NCBI GenBank assembly: GCA_013823625.1
Contig: PNMM01000002.1
Span: forward strand, 186,001-250,000
Length of the DNA stretch: 64,000 nt
Reading direction: 5' to 3'
From: Microbacterium sp.
Lineage (GTDB): Bacteria > Actinomycetota > Actinomycetes > Actinomycetales > Microbacteriaceae
In this document: positions 34,284 to 42,400 of the stretch, one piece after another
Layout of the letters: every line of letters begins with the position of its first letter
Position numbering within the stretch: position 1 is the first letter of the stretch
The notes under the pieces: generated by a model
Seen by the model: only the letters and a program-made list of their open reading frames with translations
The model's database searches: none
Told to the model about the DNA's origin: nothing
Program-made: the position numbers and the translations under genes

Positions 34284-34311
34284 GGGGTGGCTCCAGGGGT
34301 GGAAGCGAAAG

Positions 34312-34327
34312 GTGAACTTAAATTCAC
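34312..34327. promoter_or_regulatory. candidate operator before sbtA-like gene
   Basis: GTGAACTTAAATTCAC is a 16-bp palindrome (GTGAAnTTAAnTTCAC). It lies 29 bases upstream of the sbtA-like start and just downstream of a -10 like TATAGT at 34342-34337 on the minus strand, where a bound repressor would block transcription. The divergent small HTH protein is the natural candidate. Confidence 0.55.
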
Positions 34328-34400
34328 GCGTCACGCACTATACATGCAGTTTGTTTCATTCGTAGTACGGACAGGTCGCCGCGACTGGCACAATGGCCCA

Positions 34401-34679
34401 ATGTCGTCGTGGACCTTTCTCACGCACCATGCGCACATCTTGCTCGAGGTCGCCAAGAACCCCGACGCGACGGTGCAGCAGTTAGCTGACGAAGTCGGCA
34501 TCTCGACTCGGTCGACCGTGACGATCTTGGGTGACCTCGTCGACACGGGCTACCTCGAGCGCGAACGCCGCGGACGCCGCAATCACTATGCGGTCATGCC
34601 CAGCGCGCCGCTCCGGCATCCCTCCAACGCCGGACACACGGTCGGCGAACTCATCAACGCTCTCGCCGAGCTGCGCTGA
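34401..34679 (+). CDS. small winged-helix (MarR/ArsR-type) regulator
   Basis: 92 residues. One winged-helix domain spans almost the whole protein: TFLTHHAHILLEVAKNPDAT, the HTH VQQLADEVGISTRSTVTILGDLV and the wing YLERERRGRRNHYAV. No ligand domain is present. CACAAT lies six bases before the ATG (leaderless), so the longer frame from 34287 is not used. It is divergent from the SbtA-like permease and is probably its repressor. Confidence 0.87.
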   Translation: MSSWTFLTHHAHILLEVAKNPDATVQQLADEVGISTRSTVTILGDLVDTGYLERERRGRRNHYAVMPSAPLRHPSNAGHTVGELINALAELR

Positions 34680-34714
34680 GCTCGATCGGTCGCGCCGAGC
34701 ATCCGTGTCGCCAC

Positions 34715-34720
34715 TAAGCT
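34715..34720 (+). promoter_or_regulatory. -10 element, leaderless start of small TM protein
   Basis: TAAGCT, six bases, then the ATG at 34727; supports the small gene as real. Confidence 0.45.
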
Positions 34721-34726
34721 CGCACC

Positions 34727-34867
34727 ATGTCTGATCACGATGACCGTCCCGTGGGGTTCATGGGCAAGCTGCGCAGCATGAAGATCATCACCTGGGTTCT
34801 GATCATCGGCCTCGTCGCGATCACGCTCAGCGGCACGACTCTGTTGTTCGTGCTCTTCAACAGCTAA
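34727..34867 (+). CDS. small single-helix membrane protein
   Basis: 46 residues starting MSDHDDRPVGFMGKLRSM, followed by one TM helix (about 19-42, ITWVLIIGLVAITLSGTTLL) and ending FNS. The codons have the GC-rich third positions of its neighbours, and the start has a leaderless -10, so it is likely a genuine gene. The stop is one base before the convergent alkylsulfatase stop. Function unknown; a 'positive-inside' cytoplasmic N-terminus is expected. Confidence 0.7.
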   Translation: MSDHDDRPVGFMGKLRSMKIITWVLIIGLVAITLSGTTLLFVLFNS

Positions 34868-34868
34868 C

Positions 34869-36863
34869 TCAGCCGCCGGAGCTGTCACCCAAGGGCTCAA
34901 CTTCGAAGTCGTCCATGGCCGGGCTCAGGGCAGCCCCGCCCGTGCCGGGCATGATCTCAAAGCCCACCTCGAAGTGCACGAGCATCGTCGCGAGTGACTG
35001 CAGCACGCTCAGGTCGCCCTCGGCAATTGCGCGCCCGTCAGCGATGAGGTGTGGCAAACCTTCGGCACCCATCATGGCCAGCTCAAGATTGGCCCGATCG
35101 ATCGTGAGCGTTAGATCGGCACCATCAGCTCGGTAACCCGCAAGGTTCGTGAGCGTGGCGTTGCTGAGCTCCACGACGAACTGCTCACCCGTGTCGGGTG
35201 TGATGAGGTTGATCGTGAAGGCGCTGTCGGCGGCCGCCGCGCTATTGAGTCGAATACCCAACACGTCGAGAAACTGGCTCGTGCTCAGGGCGCGAATCAT
35301 GTCGGGGCCCGACGACTTGGGCGATGCGCCCTGGGGGATGCCCGAGCGCAGTTCGAACGCGGCGGCCAAGAAGCTGTTGCGCACGCTCGGGCTCTCGTTT
35401 TGGTACCCGAGCTGCTCAAACGCGTCGGCCAGTAGCTGCTTTGCGTCGGAGTTCTGCGGCTCGGCGTAGACGAGCTTGGTGACGATTTCGGTGGCGAGCA
35501 AGTAGTCGCCCGCGTCGATCAGCGCACGGCCACGCGAGAGGATCGCGGGCGCTCCGCCCATCATCTCGACGTACAGCGGCGCCGATTCCTCGGGCGAGAG
35601 CGGCACGAGCGTGGTGGGGTTGCCGTCCCAATACCCGAGGTAGCGATTGATGACCGCTCGAGCGTTGTGGGCTACAGAGCCGTGGTAGCTCCGGGCTGCC
35701 CACTGCTTCTGCAAGCTCGCGGGCACCTCGTAGCGGTTGTGAATCTGGTTGATGGTCACGCCCTGATTGGCCAGGTGCAGCACGCCGTTGTTGAGGTTGC
35801 CGTAGGTGTCACGCTGCACGCGCATGACCTCTTGAATGCGTTCGTTGCCCCAGCGAGGCCACGAGTGCGAGGCGAACATGACCTCAGCGTCACGCCCAAA
35901 CTCGTAGAGCGCGCGATTGATCTGCCGCGACCACTCGAGGGCGTCTCGCACGAGCGCACCGCGCAGCGTGTAGATGTTGTGGATCGTGGCGACGATGTTC
36001 TCGGCAGCCCAGAACGCTTTGAGGTCAGGAAACCAGGTGTTCATCTCTGCCGGCGCTTCGGTGCCGGGAGTGTTCTGAAACACCATGCGCACGCCATCCA
36101 CCGTGAGTTCTTCAATGTCGTCCGCGATGTAGCGGGTCGGCGCGATGAGCCCAACCGACCCCGACGCCACGCCCTTACCGATGGCCTGATCGACGTGCCC
36201 GAACGGGCTGCGATCGAGCAGCACGCCATATTGGTAGAAAGCGCGACGGTTCATGGCGTTGCCCGAGTAGACGTTTTCGGCCACGGCGTGGTCCATGAAG
36301 CCGATGGGCGCGATCACCTGCACCCGGCCGGCCCGCACGTCAGCTTCATCGATGACACCGCGAACGCCCCCGAAGTGGTCGACGTGCGAGTGCGAATAGA
36401 CAACAGCGACCACTGGGCGCTCGCCCAAGTGTTGGCCGACAAGGGCCAGCGCGGCCGCCGCTGTCTCTGCCGCCGTCAGCGGGTCGAATACGATCCAGCC
36501 CGAGTCAGAGGCAACGAAGGTGATGTTCGCGAGGTCAAAACCGCGCACTTGATAAATCGCGTTCGGCACGACCTCGAAGAGTCCGTACTCCATGTTGAGC
36601 GTCGCCTGACGCTGCAGCGAGGGGTGGATGCTGTCGAACTGTTCCCCGCCCAGCAAGAAGTCGTAGGCGCCGATGTTCCAGGCCACGTGCCCGGCCTCGG
36701 CCATGATCTGCCGATAGTCGGGCGCCGCAATGAATCCTCGCCGCGCCTCAGCGTGGTCGCGCTCATCGTCGAACGGCAGAGCGGCACGCGCGGCCGCTTG
36801 CGCCGCCTTCGTCGAGGGGCTCGGCTGCGTACCCAGCGGGTGGAAGTGTGCGTGCTCGGTCAT
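34869..36863 (-). CDS. SdsA-type alkyl/aryl sulfatase
   Basis: 664 residues. An N-terminal metallo-beta-lactamase domain binds two metals through HSHVDHFGG (His158, His160, Asp162, His163), NTPGTEAPAEMN and ASHSWPRWG. A helical dimerisation domain and a C-terminal SCP2-like lipid-binding domain (about 540-640) follow, exactly as in Pseudomonas SdsA1. That enzyme cleaves primary alkyl sulfates such as SDS to alcohol and sulfate. There is no export signal, so the protein should be cytoplasmic. It is a single gene flanked by small conserved proteins. Confidence 0.92.
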   Translation of the reverse strand: MTEHAHFHPLGTQPSPSTKAAQAAARAALPFDDERDHAEARRGFIAAPDYRQIMAEAGHVAWNIGAYDFLLGGEQFDSIHPSLQRQATLNMEYGLFEVVPNAIYQVRGFDLANITFVASDSGWIVFDPLTAAETAAAALALVGQHLGERPVVAVVYSHSHVDHFGGVRGVIDEADVRAGRVQVIAPIGFMDHAVAENVYSGNAMNRRAFYQYGVLLDRSPFGHVDQAIGKGVASGSVGLIAPTRYIADDIEELTVDGVRMVFQNTPGTEAPAEMNTWFPDLKAFWAAENIVATIHNIYTLRGALVRDALEWSRQINRALYEFGRDAEVMFASHSWPRWGNERIQEVMRVQRDTYGNLNNGVLHLANQGVTINQIHNRYEVPASLQKQWAARSYHGSVAHNARAVINRYLGYWDGNPTTLVPLSPEESAPLYVEMMGGAPAILSRGRALIDAGDYLLATEIVTKLVYAEPQNSDAKQLLADAFEQLGYQNESPSVRNSFLAAAFELRSGIPQGASPKSSGPDMIRALSTSQFLDVLGIRLNSAAAADSAFTINLITPDTGEQFVVELSNATLTNLAGYRADGADLTLTIDRANLELAMMGAEGLPHLIADGRAIAEGDLSVLQSLATMLVHFEVGFEIMPGTGGAALSPAMDDFEVEPLGDSSGG

Positions 36864-36911
36864 GGCGTGTGCTCTTTTCAGGGTGGGGTGACCATGCGGC
36901 GCTCGTGCGGG

Positions 36912-37184
36912 TCAGGCGAGAATCTGGGCCTTCTTGGCCTCGAACTCGTCGGGCGTCAGGATGCCCGCGTCGCGCAATTCGCCCAATTGCTTGAGCTGCT
37001 CGAGTTTCGCGCTCATGTCATTCGCGGGCGCGGCAGCGGGCGGCGCGGGCGCGGCAGCCGGAGCGGCCGCAGCCGCCGGAGCCGCAGCGGTCTGCGCCGC
37101 CCACTGGGCCTGTTGGCGACGCTGAACCTTGCCGTGCACCGAGCTGGCGACGGCGGCGTGGGTGGCGGTTCTGAGCAGTCTCAT
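36912..37184 (-). CDS. SHOCT-domain protein
   Basis: 90 residues. The C-terminal 30 residues (LEQLKQLGELRDAGILTPDEFEAKKAQIL) are a textbook SHOCT domain, a short oligomerisation helix pair. The N-terminal half is basic, then an Ala/Pro spacer. The stop of the DUF6325 gene lies 2 bases upstream of this start, so the two form an operon. No catalytic function is expected; it probably tethers or oligomerises a partner. Confidence 0.85.
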   Translation of the reverse strand: MRLLRTATHAAVASSVHGKVQRRQQAQWAAQTAAAPAAAAAPAAAPAPPAAAPANDMSAKLEQLKQLGELRDAGILTPDEFEAKKAQILA

Positions 37185-37186
37185 GG

Positions 37187-37642
37187 TCAGTGTCCTTCGG
37201 TCTCATCGATCGCGGCGACGAGCGCGTCAACCTCGATCGGTCCTTCGGCGAGCAGCACGGCGCCCTCGCTCTCCCATGCCACAAGGGCGGAGATCATCGA
37301 GAGCTCTTCGTAAATGACGATGACGGCCACGCTACCGGGCGACATGGCGTCGCCGATCTCGTGAATGTCATCGTCGTCGAGCAAGTAGGTGGCGGCTCCG
37401 TCGAAGAACGCCATGTCGACACCGTCGATCTCGCCCAGGTCGTGGGCGGGCGTAGTGACGACGTGCCCGTCTGCGCTTTTGGTGAGGAACTCGATGTCGA
37501 GCACGAGGATGCGCGCAGCATCCGACAGCTCGACGATGCGGCGGAAGCCGGCACCAGTGACCTTGCCGTCAGGAAACTCGATGACGATGTAGTCGATCGG
37601 TCCGAGTCGCTCGGAGGGTGCGTGATGTGGTGCGTCGACCAT
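37187..37642 (-). CDS. DUF6325 family protein
   Basis: 151 residues, acidic, with no membrane segment. The start GPIDYIVIEFPDGKVTG, the central LDDDDIHEIGDAMSPGSVAVIVIYEELSM and the hydrophobic AEGPIEVDALVAAI are the pattern of the actinobacterial DUF6325 (formerly DUF1269-like) family, which often precedes a SHOCT gene as here. The biochemical role is unknown. AAGGAG precedes the ATG. Confidence 0.8.
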   Translation of the reverse strand: MVDAPHHAPSERLGPIDYIVIEFPDGKVTGAGFRRIVELSDAARILVLDIEFLTKSADGHVVTTPAHDLGEIDGVDMAFFDGAATYLLDDDDIHEIGDAMSPGSVAVIVIYEELSMISALVAWESEGAVLLAEGPIEVDALVAAIDETEGH

Positions 37643-37693
37643 GGCGGGCTCCTTCGCTCGCGGTCAGCGTAACCCTTGGGGCACACTAGCGCC

Positions 37694-38065
37694 ATGGTTC
37701 CGGTCACCGACCTCATCGCGAGTCTCGACGATCCCGCTCGCGCGGTGCTCGAGGGTTGTCGAGTTCGCGCACTCGAGCTCGTGCCCGAGTCCGTCGAGGG
37801 GGTCTCGTATGGCATGCCCGCCCTGCTGTATCGCGGCAAGGGGCTCGTCGCGGTCGCCGTCACGAAGGCCGGTTACTCGCTCTACCCGTTTAGCGGGCAG
37901 GTCATCACGGCCATCGCCCCCGAACTCGGCGACATCGCTCGATCGAAGGGTGCCGTGCAATTCACGGATGCCCGCCCGCTGCCGCCCGCAGCTTTCGACG
38001 CCCTCGTGCTCGCCCGCCGCGCCGAGATCGACGGTCAGTCGTCGGCAAGCCGCGGTGAGACATAG
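37694..38065 (+). CDS. DUF1801 family protein (second copy)
   Basis: 123 residues with the DUF1801 core VEGVSYGMPALLYRGKGLVAV and YSLYPFSGQVITAI. It differs from the copy at 14845-15180 in length and sequence, so the two are old paralogues. A CACACT hexamer six bases upstream supports the ATG at 37694. Its last 31 bases overlap the convergent gene at 38035, which is unusual. Confidence 0.85.
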   Translation: MVPVTDLIASLDDPARAVLEGCRVRALELVPESVEGVSYGMPALLYRGKGLVAVAVTKAGYSLYPFSGQVITAIAPELGDIARSKGAVQFTDARPLPPAAFDALVLARRAEIDGQSSASRGET

Positions 38066-39273
38066 CGAGTCAGGTAGTCATCGCGGGTGCCGCGAAACCG
38101 TCGCTTGATCTCAAAGACCGCGTCGTTGTTTGCCGATGCGTAGTGGCGATCAGACACCTCGAGCATCGAACACACCCGGCCGCCCAACGTCCCCATTGCG
38201 GCCCGAGCCGAGCCCTTTCCGACATCGCCATAAGGAGCGGCAACGTAAACGAGCCGGTGATGGATGAGCCCGTCAATCTCGACAAGCGCCCGCGCTGCGA
38301 AGTAGGTCGTCGACTCCGGAATGTCACGAGCCTGCATCCAGTAACCGGGCGGGTGAGTCATGGCGTCGTTGATGGCCTTCGCGCCCTCAAGCGTGACCTG
38401 CGGGTCTTCACGGGTTAGTTCGAAGATATCCATGTGGTCGGGTGCTTCCCCCAAGGCGGCTTCGATCTCCGCGCGGCCAAGCCCGCCGTTACCCGCCAGC
38501 GTTGCTTGGTAGACCTCGACCCGGCGCGACTCTCCTGCCCGCATCCGTTCGCGCTCCTCGCTGAAGGAAGTCACGACATCGCGCATGGCACCCGTCGTCC
38601 CGTCGACGACAAGGTCACCGAGATACAACACGCTCGAGGAGTGATCGCTTGGCGATCGTCTGCTCCATCGAGCAGGCTCGTCAAGAACCTCGGCGTAGGC
38701 CTCTCTGCCTTGAGACAGCACTGACCCGAGCACGCTCATCCCCACATCGTCGGCAACGAGCTCTCCGAGCCCGTGGCGTCGAAAACTGTCGACGAGGGCG
38801 AGTGCCTTCAGAGCCGCGGTCTCTTGCCACCGAAGAACGAAGTCGTCACCGTGCGAACTGATCATTCGCCCCGCAGCGTTAAGCGCCTTCTCGCTCTGGC
38901 TGCCGCGCATCGCGTCGATCGGCTCCCAAAACTCAGCATCGCTGAGGGGCTCCATGCCCCGAGCGTCGACCGATCCGGAATCGACGGCCGGTTGCCAGAC
39001 CGTCAGGTTGCCCTCGAAAAACTCAGCAAGCAAAGACTCGAGCTGAGACACCCGGCCGATCGGCTCGTCCCACAAGAGAATCGGTCCGGCGAGAGGCCCG
39101 GCGAATTCGTACTCGCCAATGACGTCATCCAGCGCCCACTCAACGTGGGAATCGTTGGGTAGACGCGGCCCTTCGAGCCAGAAAGTCTCGCGTGCGAGTT
39201 GCGCGGTCTGGGTCAGCGTTCGCACCACGCGTCCCACGAGCGGCTTCATGGGCGGGGCGGGTGATTCGTCCAT
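38035..39273 (-). CDS. unrecognised cytoplasmic protein, possible DUF4240-like segment
   Basis: 412 residues, soluble, with no signal peptide, membrane helix or nucleotide-binding motif. The segment LSDAEFWEPIDAMRG and the following helical stretch (about 110-160) resemble the start of DUF4240 domains, but the match is weak. The C-terminal third has GYWMQARDIPESTTYFAARA and VYVAAPYGDVGKGSARAAMG, which I do not recognise. TAGCGT lies six bases before the ATG. The stop overlaps the convergent DUF1801 gene by 31 bases. Base composition is slightly lower than the neighbours. Function unknown. Confidence 0.65.
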   Translation of the reverse strand: MDESPAPPMKPLVGRVVRTLTQTAQLARETFWLEGPRLPNDSHVEWALDDVIGEYEFAGPLAGPILLWDEPIGRVSQLESLLAEFFEGNLTVWQPAVDSGSVDARGMEPLSDAEFWEPIDAMRGSQSEKALNAAGRMISSHGDDFVLRWQETAALKALALVDSFRRHGLGELVADDVGMSVLGSVLSQGREAYAEVLDEPARWSRRSPSDHSSSVLYLGDLVVDGTTGAMRDVVTSFSEERERMRAGESRRVEVYQATLAGNGGLGRAEIEAALGEAPDHMDIFELTREDPQVTLEGAKAINDAMTHPPGYWMQARDIPESTTYFAARALVEIDGLIHHRLVYVAAPYGDVGKGSARAAMGTLGGRVCSMLEVSDRHYASANNDAVFEIKRRFRGTRDDYLTRYVSPRLADD

Positions 39274-39279
39274 GGCGGA

Positions 39280-39285
39280 ACGCTA
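39280..39285 (-). promoter_or_regulatory. -10 element, leaderless start of unknown gene
   Basis: TAGCGT, six bases, then ATG at 39273. Confidence 0.45.
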
Positions 39286-39344
39286 ATGCCAGAACGTCGA
39301 AGCCATATCTGAAATGCACACGCTCGCGCCGGACATAGTGCAGT

Positions 39345-39914
39345 GTGAGAGCCGTGACCGATGCCGAGCGCGAGCTGCGCTTTCGCGCCGTTGCCGAGCT
39401 CGTCGTCGAGCCGGTGCGGCGCTACCTCGCGCGCCGCACTGATGCCGCGACGGCAGACGACGTGTTCAATGAAACGCTCATCGTGTGCTGGCGCCGGCTC
39501 GATGAGGTGCCGTTGGCCGACGAAGCGGTGCCGTGGGCCATCGTCGTCGGGCGCAATCTGCTCGCCAACGCCGAGCGCGCCGAGCGGCGCCGGGGGCGGC
39601 TGACGGCCAAGATCATTGCGCTCGACCCGCCCGCATCCGTCATCGAGTACGCGGGCGGCGATAGCGACGCCGACGCCGTCGCGGTTCGGGATGCCCTAAC
39701 GCGGTTGCGCCGCGACGACGCCGAACTGCTGCGCCTCTGGGCGTGGGATGGCCTCGAGAGCCCCCACCTGGCAACCGTGCTCGGCATCAGCGCGAATGCT
39801 GCCGCGATCCGCTTGCACCGCGCGAAAGCACGACTGAAAGCAGAACTTCTGAAATCGCCCCGCCCGGCCGGACATGTCGAGGCAGAGGAAGGGAGCACCG
39901 ATGCACGACGATGA
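39345..39914 (+). CDS. ECF RNA polymerase sigma factor
   Basis: 189 residues. Sigma region 2 covers VEPVRRYLARRTDAATADDVFNETLIVCWRRLDEV, which binds the -10 and core enzyme; region 4 is the HTH with WDGLESPHLATVLGISANAAAIRLHRAKARLK. The linker is acidic. A GTG at 39345 is used; a second GTG at 39354 is also possible. The next gene overlaps by 14 bases and encodes a one-helix membrane protein, which is probably the anti-sigma factor. Confidence 0.9.
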   Translation: MRAVTDAERELRFRAVAELVVEPVRRYLARRTDAATADDVFNETLIVCWRRLDEVPLADEAVPWAIVVGRNLLANAERAERRRGRLTAKIIALDPPASVIEYAGGDSDADAVAVRDALTRLRRDDAELLRLWAWDGLESPHLATVLGISANAAAIRLHRAKARLKAELLKSPRPAGHVEAEEGSTDARR

Positions 39915-40497
39915 CCGGCTGCTGCGCGAGCAGTTGCGGGGCGCTGACCCGGCACACAACCTGGCTCCTCTTTCGCCGACGTGGCTCGACCACAGGATGG
40001 AGCAGATCATGACCGAACAGACCACTACCGCCCCTGCCGTGCCCGCGCGCAGCGCTCGCCGCACGTGGGTTCCCATCGTGGGCGTCGCTGCGGCGCTCGC
40101 GATTGCGGCCGCCGTTGCGCTGCCGCTCGCGCTCGGCGGCACGCCCACAGTCGAGCAACTCGCTCAACCGACGGGCGGCGACCTCGCGAGCGGCAGCTGC
40201 ATGGTCGTGAGCGCCGAGGGCTTGCTCATGAACGAGCAAGCCTTCGCGGCGCGCGTGCTGACCGTTGAGGGCGACGTCGTCACTCTCGAGGTCACGGAGC
40301 GGTTCGCGGGAGAGGTAGCCGACCGCGTCGAGGTGCCGCAGGTCGACGCCGCTGACGGCGACTTCTCGGGCGTGCCCTTCGAGGTCGGCGAGAGCTACCT
40401 TGTCGCCGCAACTGACGGTCAGATTGCGGGATGCGGGCTCAGCGGCACCGACAGCGCCGACCTGCGCGCCGTCTACGACGCAGCCTTCGCGGGCTAA
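39901..40497 (+). CDS. membrane-bound putative anti-sigma factor
   Basis: 198 residues: a short cytoplasmic N-terminus (1-54, with LREQLRGADPAHNL), one TM helix (about 57-78, VPIVGVAAALAIAAAVALPL), and an extracytoplasmic domain of beta strands with two cysteines (GSCMVV and AGCGLSG), which may form a disulfide. No HxxxCxxC zinc anti-sigma motif is present, so the class is uncertain; the call rests on position and topology. GAGGAAGGGA precedes the ATG, and the gene overlaps the sigma gene. Confidence 0.7.
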   Translation: MHDDDRLLREQLRGADPAHNLAPLSPTWLDHRMEQIMTEQTTTAPAVPARSARRTWVPIVGVAAALAIAAAVALPLALGGTPTVEQLAQPTGGDLASGSCMVVSAEGLLMNEQAFAARVLTVEGDVVTLEVTERFAGEVADRVEVPQVDAADGDFSGVPFEVGESYLVAATDGQIAGCGLSGTDSADLRAVYDAAFAG

Positions 40498-40504
40498 CGC
40501 GCCA

Positions 40505-41101
40505 CTAGATCAACCAGCGGGCCTGCCGAACGAGCGCGAGACGCTTCCACGGCAGGCCCGCTCCCCATGTGTCGCCCGCGTGCAGTACGGCGATAACGGT
40601 GAGCGAGAGCGCGTAGATCACGTGGTAGTTGACGATGGGGTTGGTCGACCCGGTGCCCATGCCGATGGGCCACTCGGCCAGCCACATCGCGAGCAAGACA
40701 AACGAGCCGACGACGGCGCTGACGCGCAGACCGATGCCGAGCGTGACGGCGACGCCGATGGCGAGCATGGCGATCATGAACAGCACGTCGGATGCGGGGC
40801 TCGCGATCGACGCAAAGAACGGCTTGAGCGGCCCCACCACGGCGTCGCCCAGCAAGAAGCCTTGGCTCGGGGTTCCGCCGTTCACCCACGCGCGCTCGGC
40901 CGGCGTGGAGTAGCCGAGCCCAAAGGTCTTGTCGAGAAACGCCCAGACGAAGATGAAGCCCGTCGCGAGCCGCAACACGGCCAGCACGCGACGAGCGACG
41001 TCAGAGCGCACGACGTCGAGCTGCGTCGCGAGGCGACCCGCGTGCGAAACGCCGCTCGGCGAGACCGACCCGCCGGCTAGGGCGGTGTCAGATTCATTCA
41101 T
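40505..41101 (-). CDS. DoxX-family membrane protein
   Basis: 198 residues with four to five hydrophobic helices. The first contains LRLATGFIFVWAFLDKTFGLGYSTP, the DoxX hallmark, and WLAEWPIGMG and NPIVNYHVIYALSL lie towards the C-terminus. DoxX proteins are small quinone- or redox-linked membrane proteins; in mycobacteria one forms a complex with superoxide dismutase and SseA. No partner is adjacent here. The start is an ATG at 41101, within 150 bases of the divergent holin-family gene. Confidence 0.85.
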   Translation of the reverse strand: MNESDTALAGGSVSPSGVSHAGRLATQLDVVRSDVARRVLAVLRLATGFIFVWAFLDKTFGLGYSTPAERAWVNGGTPSQGFLLGDAVVGPLKPFFASIASPASDVLFMIAMLAIGVAVTLGIGLRVSAVVGSFVLLAMWLAEWPIGMGTGSTNPIVNYHVIYALSLTVIAVLHAGDTWGAGLPWKRLALVRQARWLI

Positions 41102-41249
41102 GGTGTGTCCTCAGAAGTACGGTCGGTGATCGAACGTGCGGGATCGAACCGAAGCCGGGGTCTGGGGCAACGCGCTGAACGTATCACGCGGGCATGACGC
41201 GCGGGTATAACGTGATGGCCATCGCATCGGCTCGTCGAAAGGCCCTCTC

Positions 41250-41651
41250 ATGCTTCGGTTCATCATTCGTCTCGCGATCTACCTCGGTACGGCAGCACTG
41301 GCGCTGTTGATTACCTCGTGGATCCTCCCCGGTTTCGGCCTGAGCCTCTCGGGCTTTCTCGTGGCAGTCGGGGTCTTCGCGCTCGCGCAGAGCATCCTGA
41401 CTCCGTTCATCGTCAACATGGCGCGCAAGTATGCGCCCGCCGTGCTCGGCGGCATCGGTCTCGTCTCGACGTTCGTGGCACTGCTGCTCGCGAGCATCTT
41501 CCCTGGCGGCATCACACTGAGCGGAATCGACACGTGGGTGCTCGCGAGCCTCATCGTCTGGCTCATCACGGCGCTCGGCGGCTGGCTGCTGCCGCTGCTC
41601 TTCTTGCGCGGCAAGCTCGCCGACCCGAAGTCGGGCGGTGCCGCCAAGTAG
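41250..41651 (+). CDS. phage-holin-family (PF04020) four-helix membrane protein
   Basis: 133 residues with four TM helices: 5-25, 31-52, 66-86 and 93-116. ALALLITSWILPGF and QSILTPFIVNMARKYAPAVL are the wording of the mycobacterial 4-TMS holin superfamily IV. These chromosomal proteins are not linked to phage genes here and probably have a membrane-homeostasis role. The C-terminus is cytoplasmic and charged. A TATAAC sequence at about 41206 could be the -10, giving a leader of some 40 bases. Confidence 0.8.
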   Translation: MLRFIIRLAIYLGTAALALLITSWILPGFGLSLSGFLVAVGVFALAQSILTPFIVNMARKYAPAVLGGIGLVSTFVALLLASIFPGGITLSGIDTWVLASLIVWLITALGGWLLPLLFLRGKLADPKSGGAAK

Positions 41652-41788
41652 CCGGCCAGCGCGCGCAGGGCGCGCACAGCGCGCACCGATGCGGCCGTCG
41701 GCGGGCATCCAGGTGGCGTGCGTAGCCTGAGAGCGGTGTGAGGGACGCCGTTCGACGCTCCCCCGCCATCGCGTGAAGGGACCCCGCA

Positions 41789-42397
41789 ATGCGCAGCTCA
41801 TCCTCCCCCGCTGGCTTCGACATTCGAGAGGCGGTCGAGAACCTGCGTGACGCGTTCACTCCGCGGGGCTCGGGCCGATCAGCGGGAGCATCGCACGGTG
41901 ACCTGCGCGCGGCCATCCTCTCCGCCCTTCAGCACGAGGCGAAGAATGGCCACCAGGTCATGCAGGCCATCGGCGCAGCGAGCGGCGGCATGTGGATGCC
42001 CTCCGCCAGCCAGGTCTACCCCATGCTTCAGCAGCTCACCGACGAGGGTCTGCTCAGCGTGCAGCACGACGGCGAACGCAGTGTCTACGCGCTCACCGAG
42101 TCGGGCCGCGAAGCTGCCGCCGCGCACACCCACGAGCCGGCCGGCGAGAGCTCGAGCCGCTCAAGCTGGAACGTCAGTGACATCACCGACCGCATGAGCG
42201 AAGCAGCCGATCGCATGAGCGGTCGCATGAACGACCACTGGAACGAGCGCACCTCGGCGGTTCCGCGCGCGGGCGCCAAGCTCGCGCAGGCAGCGGCGCA
42301 GGTTACGCAGTCGGGCACGCGTGAGCAGCAAGAGCGCGCGGCCGCTCTGCTCGACCAGACGCGCAAAGCGCTCTACGCGATCCTCGCCGAAGACTAG
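41789..42397 (+). CDS. PadR-family regulator
   Basis: 202 residues. The PadR winged helix (about 38-110) reads GDLRAAILSALQHEAKNGHQVMQ, ASQVYPMLQQLTDEGLL and the wing VQHDGERSVYALTESG. The C-terminal part is a long helix rich in Met/Arg/Asp (SDITDRMSEAADRMSGRMND) that would dimerise. The N-terminal 30 residues are unstructured. It lies 3 bases before the ABC1 kinase gene, so the two are one unit. The effector is unknown. Confidence 0.9.
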   Translation: MRSSSSPAGFDIREAVENLRDAFTPRGSGRSAGASHGDLRAAILSALQHEAKNGHQVMQAIGAASGGMWMPSASQVYPMLQQLTDEGLLSVQHDGERSVYALTESGREAAAAHTHEPAGESSSRSSWNVSDITDRMSEAADRMSGRMNDHWNERTSAVPRAGAKLAQAAAQVTQSGTREQQERAAALLDQTRKALYAILAED

Positions 42398-42400
42398 GTC

